A stretch of 64,000 nucleotides of DNA from Ridgeia piscesae (Eukaryota > Annelida > Polychaeta > Sabellida > Siboglinidae), in contig JAODUO010000476.1 in assembly GCA_025642075.2 (NCBI GenBank), positions 77,501 to 141,500 of the forward strand, read 5' to 3'. The translations under genes were made by a program, and so were the position numbers. The notes under the pieces were generated by a model. It had not been told where the DNA came from, ran no database searches, and saw only the letters and a list, made by a program, of their open reading frames with translations. Positions 35,121-46,835 of the stretch are shown here, piece by piece (the stretch's first letter is position 1; each line of letters starts with the position of its first letter).

Positions 35121-36379
35121 ATCCTGTGCAGGGCTGGGGTCAATTTCATACTTTCAATTTACATTCACTGCAATTGCTTTTATCCAATTACAATTCAATT
35201 AAAAAAAAACTATCAATTCAATTTTTTACTAATTCTTTAAATTCCTGTTCCGTCTATAATAATTCAATTACAATTCCTGCTCCAATTCATAAACCAAAAG
35301 TGAACCATTAATCATTCTGGTCGCACCAAAATATAACAGTATACAGTAATACCGTGGTAATAAGAAACACAAGGTTGTGGGTGGGAATCGAAGATCGACA
35401 CATTTTATTGTTACGTGACCATGTCACACATATACCCAAGCATACAATAATTATGTTTTTATAAAATCGATCTCCCCTCGTAACTACTTCTAAGCTGACT
35501 AACACAAACTATAAATTACACATATATAGAATACATAAGGGTGGGATTGTTTTATAATATCCCTCACAAACGCGATAAAACAACCTCGTCCCACACAAAC
35601 GTGACTAGCACATGCCACAGCTTAAACAAAAGTGACCAGTTCCCGCCGATTTACTGACGTCTCACTGTGGCTGTCTGTGACAGACGCAGCGGAACATGTG
35701 ACATGTGGAGCTACTGCGCTAGTCCACCATGATTAATAATACATTAAATTTATTTAATCTTCACATTAATCATTCTGGTTGCATCAAAATATAAAAGTAT
35801 AAAGAAATACCGTAGTAACAAGAAACATAGGATTGTGGGCAAAATCAAAGATTGACGCATAAAGACAAAGAAACCATAACATACTACATTAAATGAATAA
35901 TAAAATTACCAAATGTCATGTTTGTTATAGTTACACTTTCGACAGTTTAGAGATATCCTGGCTTCAGTCCTAATATTTGCTTAGTACCTGACACAGGGAA
36001 AGAGTGACTGTTATCTGGGCAATTTCAAATATTCTTTGAAGCAGTCCCCAGCAAACACTCATTCACAAAAGGCAGTAATTGACTTCCCATTCATCAGTTT
36101 CATCCATTGATTAACTGCTGGGTAATGTTTGACCAGCAGCTTCATTGTCCAACTTTTCTTGGTCATTAAACACCATTGTCTGCACAGCAATACTTCCAAC
36201 TGTCTGTAAAATATCGGATACTCAATTCCTTTTTATTCAATTCCAATTCAATTCAAAATCATTCAATTCAACTCAAAATATTTCAATTCCAATTCGATAT
36301 CTTTCAATTCAAAATAAATTGATATTATTCCAAATCTTTCATTTTCAATTCCCGCTCCAATTCCAGAATTGAATTCCCC
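35121..36379. repeat. Insertion with AATTG-rich tracts, copy 2 (inverted to 25855)
   Basis: Absent from unit B. It begins CAGGGCTGGGGTCAATTTC and contains two blocks of CAATT words (35150-35300 and 36210-36370). The unique part, 35950-36200, is the reverse complement, diverged, of 26110-26420. A direct repeat, TTAATCATTCTGG with GCACCAAAATATAA (about 35308-35410), recurs at 35766-35870. The element may therefore be a nested or composite insertion. Confidence 0.65.
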
Positions 36380-36421
36380 TGTGGTGGGGCCACCATTCAA
36401 AAATAACATCAAATCTCTTGG

Positions 36422-36625
36422 GGGAACAGCAGTCGAGTGTCACACCAATCCACATGGTGGGGACAGCAGTCGAGTGTCACATCAAACCATGTGGTGCGGA
36501 CAGCAGTTGAGTGTCACACCAGTCCACGTGGTGGGGACAGCAGTTGAGTGTCACATCAATCCACGTCGTGGGGACAGCAATCGAGTGCACATCAGTCCAC
36601 GTGGTGGGGAAAGCAGTCGAGTATG
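36422..36625. repeat. Minisatellite, about 37-bp unit, 5-6 copies
   Basis: Tandem GGGGACAGCAGTCGAGTGTC words, each followed by ACATCAATCCACGTGGT or a variant. It sits just before the unit A zinc-finger array. Unit B has only about three diverged versions (51290-51400). Confidence 0.85.
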
Positions 36626-36734
36626 ACGGTGTTACATCACGATCTCTGTCACAATCGCGAAACATGTTTCTGATACGATGCATACTAATTTCACGAACTT
36701 GTAAATGAGTGCAGATTCACAGTGGTGACAACGA

Positions 36735-37678
36735 TAATGGCTACTACTGGGAAGATACCCTACAAATGTGATAACTTGGTGCACAATTCTCAACAACTGG
36801 TCAATTGAAGACACATGCCCGTATCCGTACTTGAGAGAAACCCAACAAATGTGATACCTGTCAGGTACGTTTCTCTCAATTGGTAATGTCCAGTCACACG
36901 TCACCCGTATCCACACTGGGGAGAAACCTTACAAATGTGATACATGTGGAGCACAATTCACAGTATGTGGAAATTTGAAGAAACATATCCGCATCCACAC
37001 CGGGGAGAAACCCTACAAATGTGATATTTGTAGTGTACAATTCTCAAGACGTGGTGATTTGAATAGACATGTCCATATCCAGACTGGGGAGAAACCCTAC
37101 AAAAGTTATACATGTGGTGCACAATTCACAATAAGTGGAAGTTTGAAGACACATATCCGCATCCACACTGAAGAGAAACCCTACAAACGTGATACCTGTG
37201 GAGCACAATTCTCAAGACATGGTGATTTGAATACACATTTCCGTATCCACACTGGGGAAAAACCCTACAAATGTGATACGTGTGGAGCACAATTCACACT
37301 AACTGGAAATTTGAAGACACATATCTGCATCCACACTGGGAAGAAACCCAACAAATGTTATACGTGTGGAGCACAATTCACACTAACTGGAAATTTCAAG
37401 ACACATATCTGCATCCACACTGGGAAGAAACCCAACAAATGTGATACATGTGGAGCACAATTCTCAACACTTGGTAATTTGAATACACATTTCCACATCC
37501 ACACTGGGGAGAAACCCTACAAATGTGATACATGTGGAGCACAATTCTCAACAAGTAGACATTTGAAGAGACATGTCCATATCCATGCTGGGGATAAACC
37601 CTAAAATGTAATACTTGTGGTGCACAATTCTCAAGAATTCATCAATTGAAGAGACATGTTGTCCTCAACCACAAATGA
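36735..37678 (+). pseudogene. C2H2 zinc-finger array, unit A (degraded)
   Basis: The longest open stretch, 36975-37604, encodes seven finger repeats of the Krueppel type (YKCDTCGAQFS-x6-LK-H-x3-H-TGEKP). Upstream finger sequence (36735-36974) is split by frameshifts and stops. In the open part two fingers have lost the first zinc ligand (YKSYTC, YKRDTC). A one-base deletion (CCCTAAAATG for CCCTACAAATG) makes a stop at 37602-37604, leaving the coding remains of a last finger (TGT at 37607 to TGA at 37678: CNTCGAQFSRIHQLKRHVVL-NHK) unread. No start exon, KRAB or BTB domain is seen. It is a decayed paralogue of the unit B array. Confidence 0.85.
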
Positions 37679-37915
37679 AGTGTCACAATCCCTGTAAACA
37701 TATGCTGAAGTAACTTTATTTAACTGTTTGAGCCTTACGTTAGTAGTGTGAGTGGAAAAACCTAGCAACGGAAAACAACAAGTCTATTACATATAATTAT
37801 GATAACAATTGACCTGACTTCTGGTCAAACTATGACCATTGACGTTATGCCTAGACGCATGTGTTTGTATTATATTGTGATCTGGCCTTTGTACATGTAG
37901 ACGAGTGGTTATAAT

Positions 37916-38425
37916 AATAATAACTTTTTTTGGTATAGCGCCACATTGATAATCTTTCGTGGCGCTTCACAACATATTACTGTTTAAAATAAAAAAAAAT
38001 ATGTATCCAATAAGACAAATACTACTATTTTAAAATAAATGTTAAAAAAATTTATTGGTATATACATAACTAAAATTAATATAGTATTAAATAGCGTAGT
38101 ACTTTTACATAAATAAATAAATTAAGTTTTAGTCATAAAAATACATAATAATCAATCTAGTGTATAATTATATTACAATGATACTGATAAATGATGGTAT
38201 ACGTATAATTGTTATTAGTAATAAATAGTTTAGTATATGTTAAAACTGTTTTTTTTTAAATTACGTAAATAATGCCAATAAACAAGTGTATAAGTATGCA
38301 TTGATAATAGTGACAAATAATTTAATATAAAAAAGTTATTGTCGAATTTCACTAATATGCAATACGAAAGAAATGTGTCTTCAGTAGACGTTTGAAGATG
38401 GTGAGATTGTCACAAGTCTAAATAA
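37916..38425 (-). mobile_element. LINE/SINE tail insertion private to unit A
   Basis: Unit B reads GACGAGTGGTCGTGACCTG straight through this position. On the minus strand the insert ends GTGAAGCGCCACGAAAGATT, then GTGGCGCTATACC and (TTA)n. The GCGC-paired hairpin followed by a short trinucleotide run is the 3' tail style of several LINE and SINE families. The rest is AT-rich without a coding frame. Confidence 0.5.
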
Positions 38426-38808
38426 CCATCATGACCTGTGAGAAATGAATCTAAATACAACTTAAAGTCATTGTAAATATACAGTATATTGCCAAACTCT
38501 TTAATAAATATGAAGCCGTCTCTTGGTGAAATTGTTCATGATGAAACTGATGGAGCCTGTTTATGTATATTCTCTATAAAGGTATCATGCAAACGTAATG
38601 TATTACTTGTCATTTAATCATGGACTCTGTCTGGACAGGTCTAAATGAACTCTCCACACGAAACAAATTTCAGCTGATTACAAAACATAATTAGGAATGT
38701 TAGGTTAGTCACATAAGCGGAAAATACCTATTTGCCAGAGGGATTATTGTTAATGAAGGTACCTCATCCCCAAGCCTTGGCAACTCGGGCCAAGCATTTC
38801 TACTCGAC

Positions 38809-39072
38809 TCATGTGAGGGGTGGCCCATCACCCCGTGTGAGTGAGCAACGTTAAGTTTGATCCCTACATGTAGATCATGTGAGGGGCGGCCCATCACCCC
38901 ATGTGAGTGAGCAACGTCAAGTTTGATCCCTACATGTAGATCATGTGAGGGGCGGCCCATCACCCCATGTGAGTGAGCAACGTCAAGTTTGATCCCTACG
39001 TGTAGATCATGTGAGGGGTGGCCCATCACCCCATGTGAGTGAGCAACGTCAAGTTTGATCCCTACATGTAGA
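38809..39072. repeat. 66-bp minisatellite, four copies
   Basis: TCATGTGAGGGG starts units at 38809, 38875, 38941 and 39007. Unit B has a single copy (53697-53760). Because 66 is divisible by three, the minus strand stays open as DLHVGIKLDVAHSHGVMG-type repeats. This is judged non-coding expansion. Confidence 0.95.
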
Positions 39073-39497
39073 TCATTACCTATATTTATAGGCAATCATC
39101 TAGTTTCTCGTCCCTGCACGCCTAATTTTTGGCTCCCTTTGATTGGTAGATTGACAAAATTTACTATTTTTAAATGCATTTCGGATCTGTGAAGACATCG
39201 TGTGACAAGTTAACCAAAACATTTAATGTGAACAATGACAGGGACCTGCAAAATAATCAAAAATAACTTTACCATGTTTATGATGGTGTACGTTTATGAT
39301 GGTGTATGTCAATGTTTATGATAGTGTACGTCGATTGTATGTATAATATATAACAAGATACCATTTACTTCGGGTCCCAGTAAATTGTTCTGCACCCACG
39401 ATGGAATTGTACCTAGGTCTACCCTTAACATTTACTATTTTCTTGTGCGACATTTCAGTGACATGTTTTTATGTAAGTATCTTATACAATTTGAACT

Positions 39498-39553
<56 letters not shown>
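39498..39553. repeat. (TA)n microsatellite
   Basis: Alternating TA tract in unit A. Unit B has only TTCATATATCG at the same place. Confidence 0.97.
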
Positions 39554-39556
<3 letters not shown>

Positions 39557-39964
39557 GTTTTGCGACAGACTTCAATAATCTGTACTTATATTTTATTAGC
39601 AGTATGATATAGCAAATATTTCTATAGCACATCTGTTTGTCAATCTTGACAAGTCTCTTGGCGATGTTTCTCTGTAAATAAAATTCAAATGTACCAGTCA
39701 TTCTAAGGTAATTTTATTTTACGTGAAAACTGTTGCCTTGAGTTGGCTCCAGTGGTGATTCTATCAGTCTCTACCCCTGGACATTTTGTCCTGTTGAAAC
39801 ATTAAAAAACAGAGCCAGTTATGTAGTTGCCATTCTGGATTCATTTGTAAGGTTTTGAGCCAATTGTAGTGAGAATTATCATATAAAGGTCAATGAAATT
39901 CCACACATTGCATAGGATATTTGACATGGATAAGGTTGTAATTAAACTGCCAACCCTGGTTTGC

Positions 39965-42900
39965 TAAGGGCATTGTAGTGTGGTCATCTATCACCCCTGA
40001 CTTGTGGGGATGTCTGCCAGGGGTAGTGTGGTCAACTACCACCCCTGACTTGTGGGGATGTCTGCCTGGGGTAGTGTGGTCAACTACCACCCCTGACTTG
40101 TGGGGATGTCTGCCTGGGGTAGTGTGGTCAACTACCACCCCTGACTTGTGGGGATGTCTGCCAGGGGTAGTGTGGTCAACTACCACCCCTGACTTGTGGG
40201 GATGTCTGCCAGGGATAGTGTGGTCAACTATCACCCCTGACTTGTGGGGGTGTCTGCCAGGGGTAGTGTGGTCAACTACAACCCCTGACTTGTGGGGATG
40301 TCTGTCTGGGGTAGTGTGGTCAACTACTACCCCTGACTTGTGGGGATGTCTGCCTGGGGTAGCGTGGTCAACTACCACCCCTGACTTGTGGGGATGTCTG
40401 CCTGGGGTAGTGTGGTCAACTACCACCCCTTACTTGTGGGGATGTCTGCCTGGGGTAGTGTGGTCAACTACCACCCCTGACTTGTGGGGATGTCTGCCTG
40501 GGGTAGTGTGGTCAACTACCACCCCTGACTTGTGGGGATGTCTGCCAGGGGTAGTGTGGTCAACTACCACCCCTGACTTGTGGGGATGTCTGCCTGGGGT
40601 AGTGTGGTCAACTACCACCCCTGACTTGTGGGGATGTCTGCCACGGGGTAGTGTGGTCAACTATCACCCCTGACTTGTGGGGGTGTCTGCCAGGGGTAGT
40701 ATGGTCAACTACCACCCCTGACTTGTGGGGATGTCTGCCAGGGGTAGTGTGGTCAACTACCACCCCTGACTTGTGGGGATGTCTGCCTGGGGTAGTGTGG
40801 TCAACTACAGCCCCTGACTTGTGGGGATGTCTGCCTGGGGTGTGGGTCAAATACCACCCCTGACTGTGGGGATGTCTGCCTGGGGTAGTGTGGTCAACTA
40901 CCACCCCTGACTTGTGGGGATGTCTGCCAGGGGTAGTGTGGTCAACTACCACCCCTGACTTGTGGGGATGTGTGCCTGGGGTAGTGTGGTCAAATACCAC
41001 CCCTGACTTGTGGGGATGTCTGCCTGGGGTAGTGTGGTCAACTACCACCCCTGACTTGTGGGGATGTCTGCCTGGGGTAGTGTGGTCAACCACCACCCCT
41101 TACTTGTGGGGATGTCTGCCTGGGGTAGTGTGGTCAACCACCACCCCTTACTTGTGGGGATGTCTGCCAGGGGTAGTGTGGTCAACTACCACCCCTGACT
41201 TGTGGGGATGTCTGCCTGGGGTAGTGTGGTCAACTACCACCCCTGACGTGGGGATGTCTGCCTGGGGTAGCGTGGTCAACTAACCCCCGACTTGTGGGGA
41301 TGTCTGCCTGGGGTAGTGTGGTCAATCACCACCCTTACTTGTGGGGATGTCTGCCAGGGGTAGTGTGGTCAACTACACCCTGACTTGTGGGGATGTCTGC
41401 CTGGGGTAGTGTGGTCAACTACCACCCCTGACTTGTGGGGATGTCTGCCTGGGCTAGTGTGGTCAACCACCACCCCTTACTTGTGGGGATGTCTGCCTGG
41501 GGTAGTGTGGTCAACTACCCCCTGACTTGTGGGGATGTCTGCCTGGGGTAGTGTGGTCAACTACCACCCCTGACTTGTGGGGATGTCTGCCAGGGGTAGT
41601 GTGGTCAACTACCACCCCTGACTTGTGGGGATGTCTGCCTGGGGTAGTGTGGTCAACTACCACCCCTGACTTGTGGGGATGTCTGCCAGGGGTAGTGTGG
41701 TCAACTATCACCCCTGACTTGTGGGGGTGTCTGCCAGGGGTAGTGTGGTCAACTACCACCCCTGACTTGTGGGGATGTCTGTCAGGGTAGTGTGGTCAAC
41801 TGCCACCCCTGACTTGTGGGGATGTACGTCTGCCTGGGGTAGTGTGGTCAACTACCACCCCTGACTTGTGGGGATGTCTGCCAGGGGTAGGGTGGTCAAC
41901 TACCACCCCTGACTAGTGGGGATGTCTGCCTGGGGTAGTGTGGTCAACCACCACCCGTGACTTGTGGGGATGTCTGCCAGGGGTAGTGTGGTCAACTACC
42001 ACCCCTGACTTGCAGGGATGTCTGCCTGGGGTAGTGTGGTCAACTGCCACCCCTGACTTGTGGGGATGTACGTCTGCCTGGGGTAGTGTGGTCAACTACC
42101 ACCCCTGACTTGTGGGGATGCCTGCCTCTGGTAGTGTGGTCAACTACCACCCCTGACTTGTGGGGATGTCTGCCTGGGGTAGGGTGGTCAACTACCACCC
42201 CTGACTTGTGGGGATGTCTGCCTGGGGTAGTGTGGTCAACTAGCACCCCTGACTTGTGGGGATGACTGCCAGGGGTAGGGTGGTCAACTACCACCCCTGA
42301 CTTTTGGGGATGTCTGCCTGGGGTAGTGTGGTCAACCACCACCCGTGACTTGTGGGGATGTATGCCAGGGGTAGTGTGGTCAACTACCACCCCTGACTTG
42401 CAGGGATGTCTGCCTGGGGTAGTGTGGTCAACTACCACCCCTGACTTGTGGGGATGTCTGCCTGGGGTAGTGTGGTCAACTACAACCCCTGACTTGTGGG
42501 GATGTCTGCCAGGGGTAGGGTGGTCAACTACCACCCCTGACTTGTGGGGATGTCTCCCAGGTGTAGTGTGGTCAACTACCACCCCTGACTTGTGGGGATG
42601 TCTGCCAGGGGTAGTGTGGTTAACTACCACCCCTGACTTGTGGGGATGTACGTCTGCCAGGGGTAGTGTAGTCAACTTATCACCCTTGACTTGTGGGGAT
42701 GTCTGCCTGGGGTAGTGTGGTCAATTACCACCCCTGACTTGTGGGGATGTCTGCCAGGGGTAGTGTGGTCAACTACCACCCCTTACTTGCGGGAATTTCT
42801 GCCAAGGGTAGTGTAGTCAACTTATCACGCTTGACTTGTGGGGATGTCTGCCTGGGGTAGTGTGGTCAACTATCACCCCTGACTTGTGGGGATGTCTGCC

Positions 42901-45075
42901 TGGGGTAGTGTGGTCAACAACCACCCCTGACTTGTGGGGATGTCTGCCTGGGGTAGTGTGGTCAACTACCACCCCTCACGTGTGGGGATGTCTGCCTGGG
43001 GTAGTGTGGTCAACTACCACCCCTCACTTGTGGGGATGTCTGCCAGGGGTAGTGTGGACAACTACCACCCCTGACTTGTGGGGATGTCTGCCAGGGTTAG
43101 TGTGGTCAACTACCCCCCCTACTTGTGGGGATGTCTGCCAGGGGTAGTGTGGTCAACTACCACCCTGACTTGTAGGGATGTCTGCCTGGGGTAATGTGGT
43201 CAACTACCACCCCTGACTTGTGGGGATGTCTGCCTGGGGTAGTGTGGTCAACTACCACCCCTGACTTGTGGGGATGTCTACCAGGGGTAGTGTGGTCAAC
43301 TACCACCCCTGACTTGTGGGGATGTCTGCCAGGGGTAGTGTGGTCAACTACCACCCCTGACTTGTGCGGACGTCAGCCCAGGGTAGTGTGTTCAACTACC
43401 TCCCCTGACTTGTGTGGATGTTAGCCAGGGGTAGTGTGGTCAACTACCACCACTGATTTGTGGGGATGTCTGCCTGTGGTAGTGTGGGCAACTACCACCC
43501 CTGACTTGTGGGGATGTCTGCCAGGGGTAGTGTGGTCAACTACCACCGCTGATTTGTGGGGATGTCTGCCTGGGGTAATGTGGTCAACTACCACCCCTGA
43601 CTTGTGGGGATGTCTGCCTGGGGTAGTGTGGTCAACTACCACCCCTGACTTGTGGGGATGTCTGCCAGGGGTAGTGTGGTCAACTAAACCCCTGACTTGT
43701 GGGGATGTCTGCCCAGGGTAGTGTGTTTAACTACCTCCCATGACTTGTGGGGATGTCACCCAGGGGTAGTGTAGTCAACTACCACCACTGACTTGTGGGG
43801 ATGTCTGCCTGTGGTAGTTTGGGCAACTACCACCCGTGACTTGTGTGGATGTCTGCCAGGGGTAGTGTGGTCAACTACCACCCCTTACTTGTGGGGATGT
43901 CTGCCAGTGGTAGTGTGGTCAACTACCACCCCTGACTTGTGGGGATGTCTGCCTGGGGTAGTGTGGTCAACTACCACCCTGACTTGTGGGGATGTCTGCC
44001 TGGGGTAGTATGGTCAACCACCACCCCTTACTTGTGGGGATGTCTGCCTGGGGTGGGGTGGTCAACTACCACCCCCGACTTGTGGGGATGTCTACCGGGG
44101 TAGTGTGGTCAACTACCACCCCTGACTTGTGGGGATGTCTGCCAGGGTAGTGTGGTCAACTACCACCCCTGACTTGTGGGGATGTCTGCCAAGGGTAGTG
44201 TGGTCAACTAGCACCCCTGACTTGTGGGGATGTCTGCCTGGGGTAGTGTGGTCAACTACCACCCCTGACTTGTGGGGGTGTCTGCCTGGGGTAGTGTGGT
44301 CAACTACAACCCCTGACTTGTGGGGGTGTCTGCCTGGGGTAGTGTGGTCAAATACCACCCCTGACTTGTGGGGATGTCTGCCAGGGGTAGTGTGGTTAAC
44401 TACCACCCCTTACTTGCGGGGATGTCTGCCAGGGGTAGTGTAGTCAACTACCACCCCTGACTTGTGTGGATGTCTGCCTGGGGTAGTGTGGTCAACCACC
44501 ACCCCTTACTTGTGGGGATGTCTGCCTGGGGTAGTGTGGTCAACTACCACCCCTGACTTGTGGGGATGTCTGCCAGGGGTAGTGTGGTCAACTAGCACCC
44601 CTGACTTGTGGGGATGTCTGCCTGGGGTAGTGTGGTCAACTAGCACCCCTGACTTGTGGGGATGTCTGCCTGGGGTCAACCACCACCCGTGACTTGTGGG
44701 GATGTCTGCCAGGGGTAGTGTGGTCAACTACCACCCCTGACTTGTGGGGATGTCTGCCTGGGGTCAACCACCACCCGTGACTTGTGGGGATGTCTGCCAG
44801 GGGTAGTGTGGTCAACTACCACCCTGACTTGTGGGGATATCTGCCAGGGGTAGGGTGGTCAACTACCACCCCTGACTTGTGGGGATGTCTGCCACGGGGT
44901 AGTGTGGTCAACTACCACCCCTGACTTGTTGGGATGTCTGCCAGGGGTAGTGTGGTCAACTACCACCCCTGACTTGTGGGGATGTCTGCCAGGGGTAGTG
45001 TGGTCAACTACCACCCCTGACTTGTGGGGAAGTATGCCAGGGGTAGTGTTGTCATCTACCACCCGTGACTTATGA
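39965..45075. repeat. Large 48-bp minisatellite (about 106 copies)
   Basis: The unit contains GGTAGTGTGGTCAACTACC, then ACCCCTGACTTGTGGGGA and TGTCTGCCWGGGG. Nearly every copy is 48 bp, with W either T or A. Sporadic variants are GGGGGTGT for GGGGATGT, TTACTTGTGG for TGACTTGTGG, a 6-bp insertion making GATGTACGTCTGCC (near 41821, 42066 and 42648) and one- to few-base deletions. Since 48 is divisible by three, long frames stay open on both strands (GCLPGVVWSTTTPDLW on plus, GVVVDHTTPGRHPHKS on minus) wherever no indel falls. No start context, splice site or unique protein sequence supports translation. The array separates units A and B. Confidence 0.98.
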
Positions 45076-46115
45076 AGGTGCATATTTCACATTGTAACTA
45101 AAAAACAACAACGATTGGTGCAGTCAGAATCATTTTGTGGTGAACAAGTCTGTGTGAGTAGGAATTAAAATCATGATGTGAATCTATACTGTGTGTTTGT
45201 TTAGTAGAATCTATTGAATTATGTGTGTGTGTATCATGCAGATGTTGACTCTTGGGCTACACGTATTACACAGATTTGTGGTGGAGAACAGTAGTCATTT
45301 CAACAACAGGCGTAACTGCCCGCGTCACCCATGACTACGATGTTGACGTCAGACGCTATATGTCGCGAGGATACACTGCCAAGGAGCTTAATGTCAACTT
45401 CATGAAGGTGTGTGTCATTTCTGGAGGGAGTGAATGTCACTGTCACGAATACAACAGCTATGACACCTGTGCTTCCGCATACAAATGCTGAGCATGACTA
45501 GTTATGCAGACTCGCCTACTGAAATGGTTAATGTGTTATTTGTTAGAATAAATCAAAAATGGAAATATATCCAATTCAATTTTCTATTAGATGTTCCACA
45601 AAATCATCAACATTTCCTGGATTTATCAAATCAGTATGGTTACTGTTGTTATGTATATTGAATGATATAAGTGTATGTCATATTTGATGTTATTTTCATA
45701 CAGACATGTGCATTGTAAATGATGTCAAGATAGATTTGAGTAATTTGTAATATATTGTTAAAGTGAAAGTGCCAGCTCCTTGGTGTTATTTTGTCATTTA
45801 ATAGTAGGTTCTAATGACTACAACATGCACGTTGAAGGTGTACTGCGTTGCTATTTGAAGAAATCCACCTGCAACACTTTCAAATGATAAACAAAGCATC
45901 CAGTTTAAAAAGAATTGATTGAAACTAATGCCAAGGTGAGCAGAGGTAACTGCAATACCCTTTGATGCTTGACTTTCCCATGTTCTCGACAGCAGACTTC
46001 CCATTACAGATTACTGCTTGGCCAATTTTCGGCAGAGGAGCCTTTTAAATAAAATGGGACATTTCACAAGGAGTCTGGACCCTGTATGCACCCATCCTCT
46101 GTCATGTGACCTTAG
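45076..46115. other. Spacer with one coding-like open frame
   Basis: A plus frame at 45252-45491 reads DYDVDVRRYMSRGYTAKELN and ends SGGSECHCHEYNSYDTCASA-YKC. It has a higher GC content than its surroundings and could be an orphan exon or secreted Cys-rich fragment. An in-frame stop lies just upstream, and no family is recognised. The rest is AT-rich. Confidence 0.3.
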
Positions 46116-46546
46116 TCATGTGACCTGACCGTTGTTTCCCGGAGAAAAAGATTCAGTTTCAAGATATGGTGGACCCTGAAGGGGCGAATCGCATACAAGC
46201 GATAGGAGCTCTTCCAGAAGTGGGAGGAGAAATCACGCGATTTCATAGAAAACTTCTTGGATCTGTTCAGTCGTGATGACCGACTGGTAGAGCCTAGTGC
46301 ACTTAATAATAATAAAGTAATATACTTAAAAGCATACATTTAATTATGTAACTAAACAAGGGCTTATGTCTACAGGGAGTTGTGTATAGAGGGGGTTTTG
46401 GCGCGGGCCATCTCTCCCCCTCCAGCCCCGCGGAGAGTTCTTCCCGCTCCCCCAGCCCCTCCGTCGACCACGCCATCAACTGTCCCCGGGAGAAGCGACG
46501 GCGTGTCGCCAGTCATGAGTACCTGGACGAGGAGTTGGAGGACTAG
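46116..46546 (+). pseudogene. Broken gene 3' end with basic C-terminus
   Basis: Two coding-like pieces on the plus strand. The first (46116-46340) reads RRKRFSFKIWWTLKGRIAYK-R, then TAG at 46203-46205, then continues in the same frame as ELFQKWEEKSRDFIENFLDL and FSRDDRLVEPS. The second (about 46390-46546), GC-rich against an AT-rich background, reads GGFGAGHLSPSSPAESSSRS, then PSPSVDHAINCPREKRRRVA and SHEYLDEELED before TAG. KRRR could be a nuclear localisation signal. The pieces may be adjoining exons, but phases were not reconciled. The in-frame TAG suggests a pseudogene. The end sequence (YLDEE..D-stop plus 3' flank) is duplicated at 46866-46935. AATAAAG at about 47230 could serve as a polyA signal. 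The family is not recognised. Confidence 0.4.
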
Positions 46547-46756
46547 TCTTCATTACTGAAGTGACATATGTACAGTTGATGTGACACGCAGACACATGCA
46601 TGCACACGCAAGCGTGTGAAACGAGATACCCCAACTGATCGCAGTATATTTGGACACGCTGCCCAGAAGCAACCTATATATAAAATTATGGCCTCTAGGG
46701 GCAGTATACCCATGTAATTAACATATAGAGTTGTGGGCGCTGTTGTTCACCCATTA

Positions 46757-46830
46757 TGATGTCACTGGATGTCAGTGTTGATGATGTCACTGGATGTCAG
46801 TGTTGATGATGTCACTGGATGTTAGTGTTG
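46757..46830. repeat. 25-bp tandem repeat, three copies
   Basis: GATGATGTCACTGGATGTCA followed by GTGTT is repeated in the 3' flank of the broken gene. Confidence 0.9.
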
Positions 46831-46835
46831 TCTTC

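Larger units (their letters stand above)
28910..39712 (+). repeat. Segmental duplication unit A
   Basis: Blocks of this region recur in the same order and orientation at 47885-54340. Matches: 28910-29083 with 47885-48338; 30402-30870 with 48335-48815; 32545-32590 with 50330-50375; 34840-35120 with 50405-50690; 36380-36420 with 51288-51330; the zinc-finger array 36735-37680 with 51440-52945; 37690-37915 and 38425-39712 with 52960-54340. Gaps correspond to insertions private to one unit. Confidence 0.9.

Noticed and set aside
38709..39095. 128-codon minus frame
   Set aside because: It is created by the 66-bp tandem repeat, and the single-copy paralogue in unit B shows no comparable gene.
39978..40673. 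Long open frames (up to 231 codons) on both strands in the 48-bp array
   Set aside because: They are explained by a repeat unit divisible by three and free of stops. No start context, unique sequence or splice logic supports a protein.
39965..45075. CRISPR-like array
   Set aside because: Units are contiguous with no unique spacers, and the genome is animal. It is a minisatellite.
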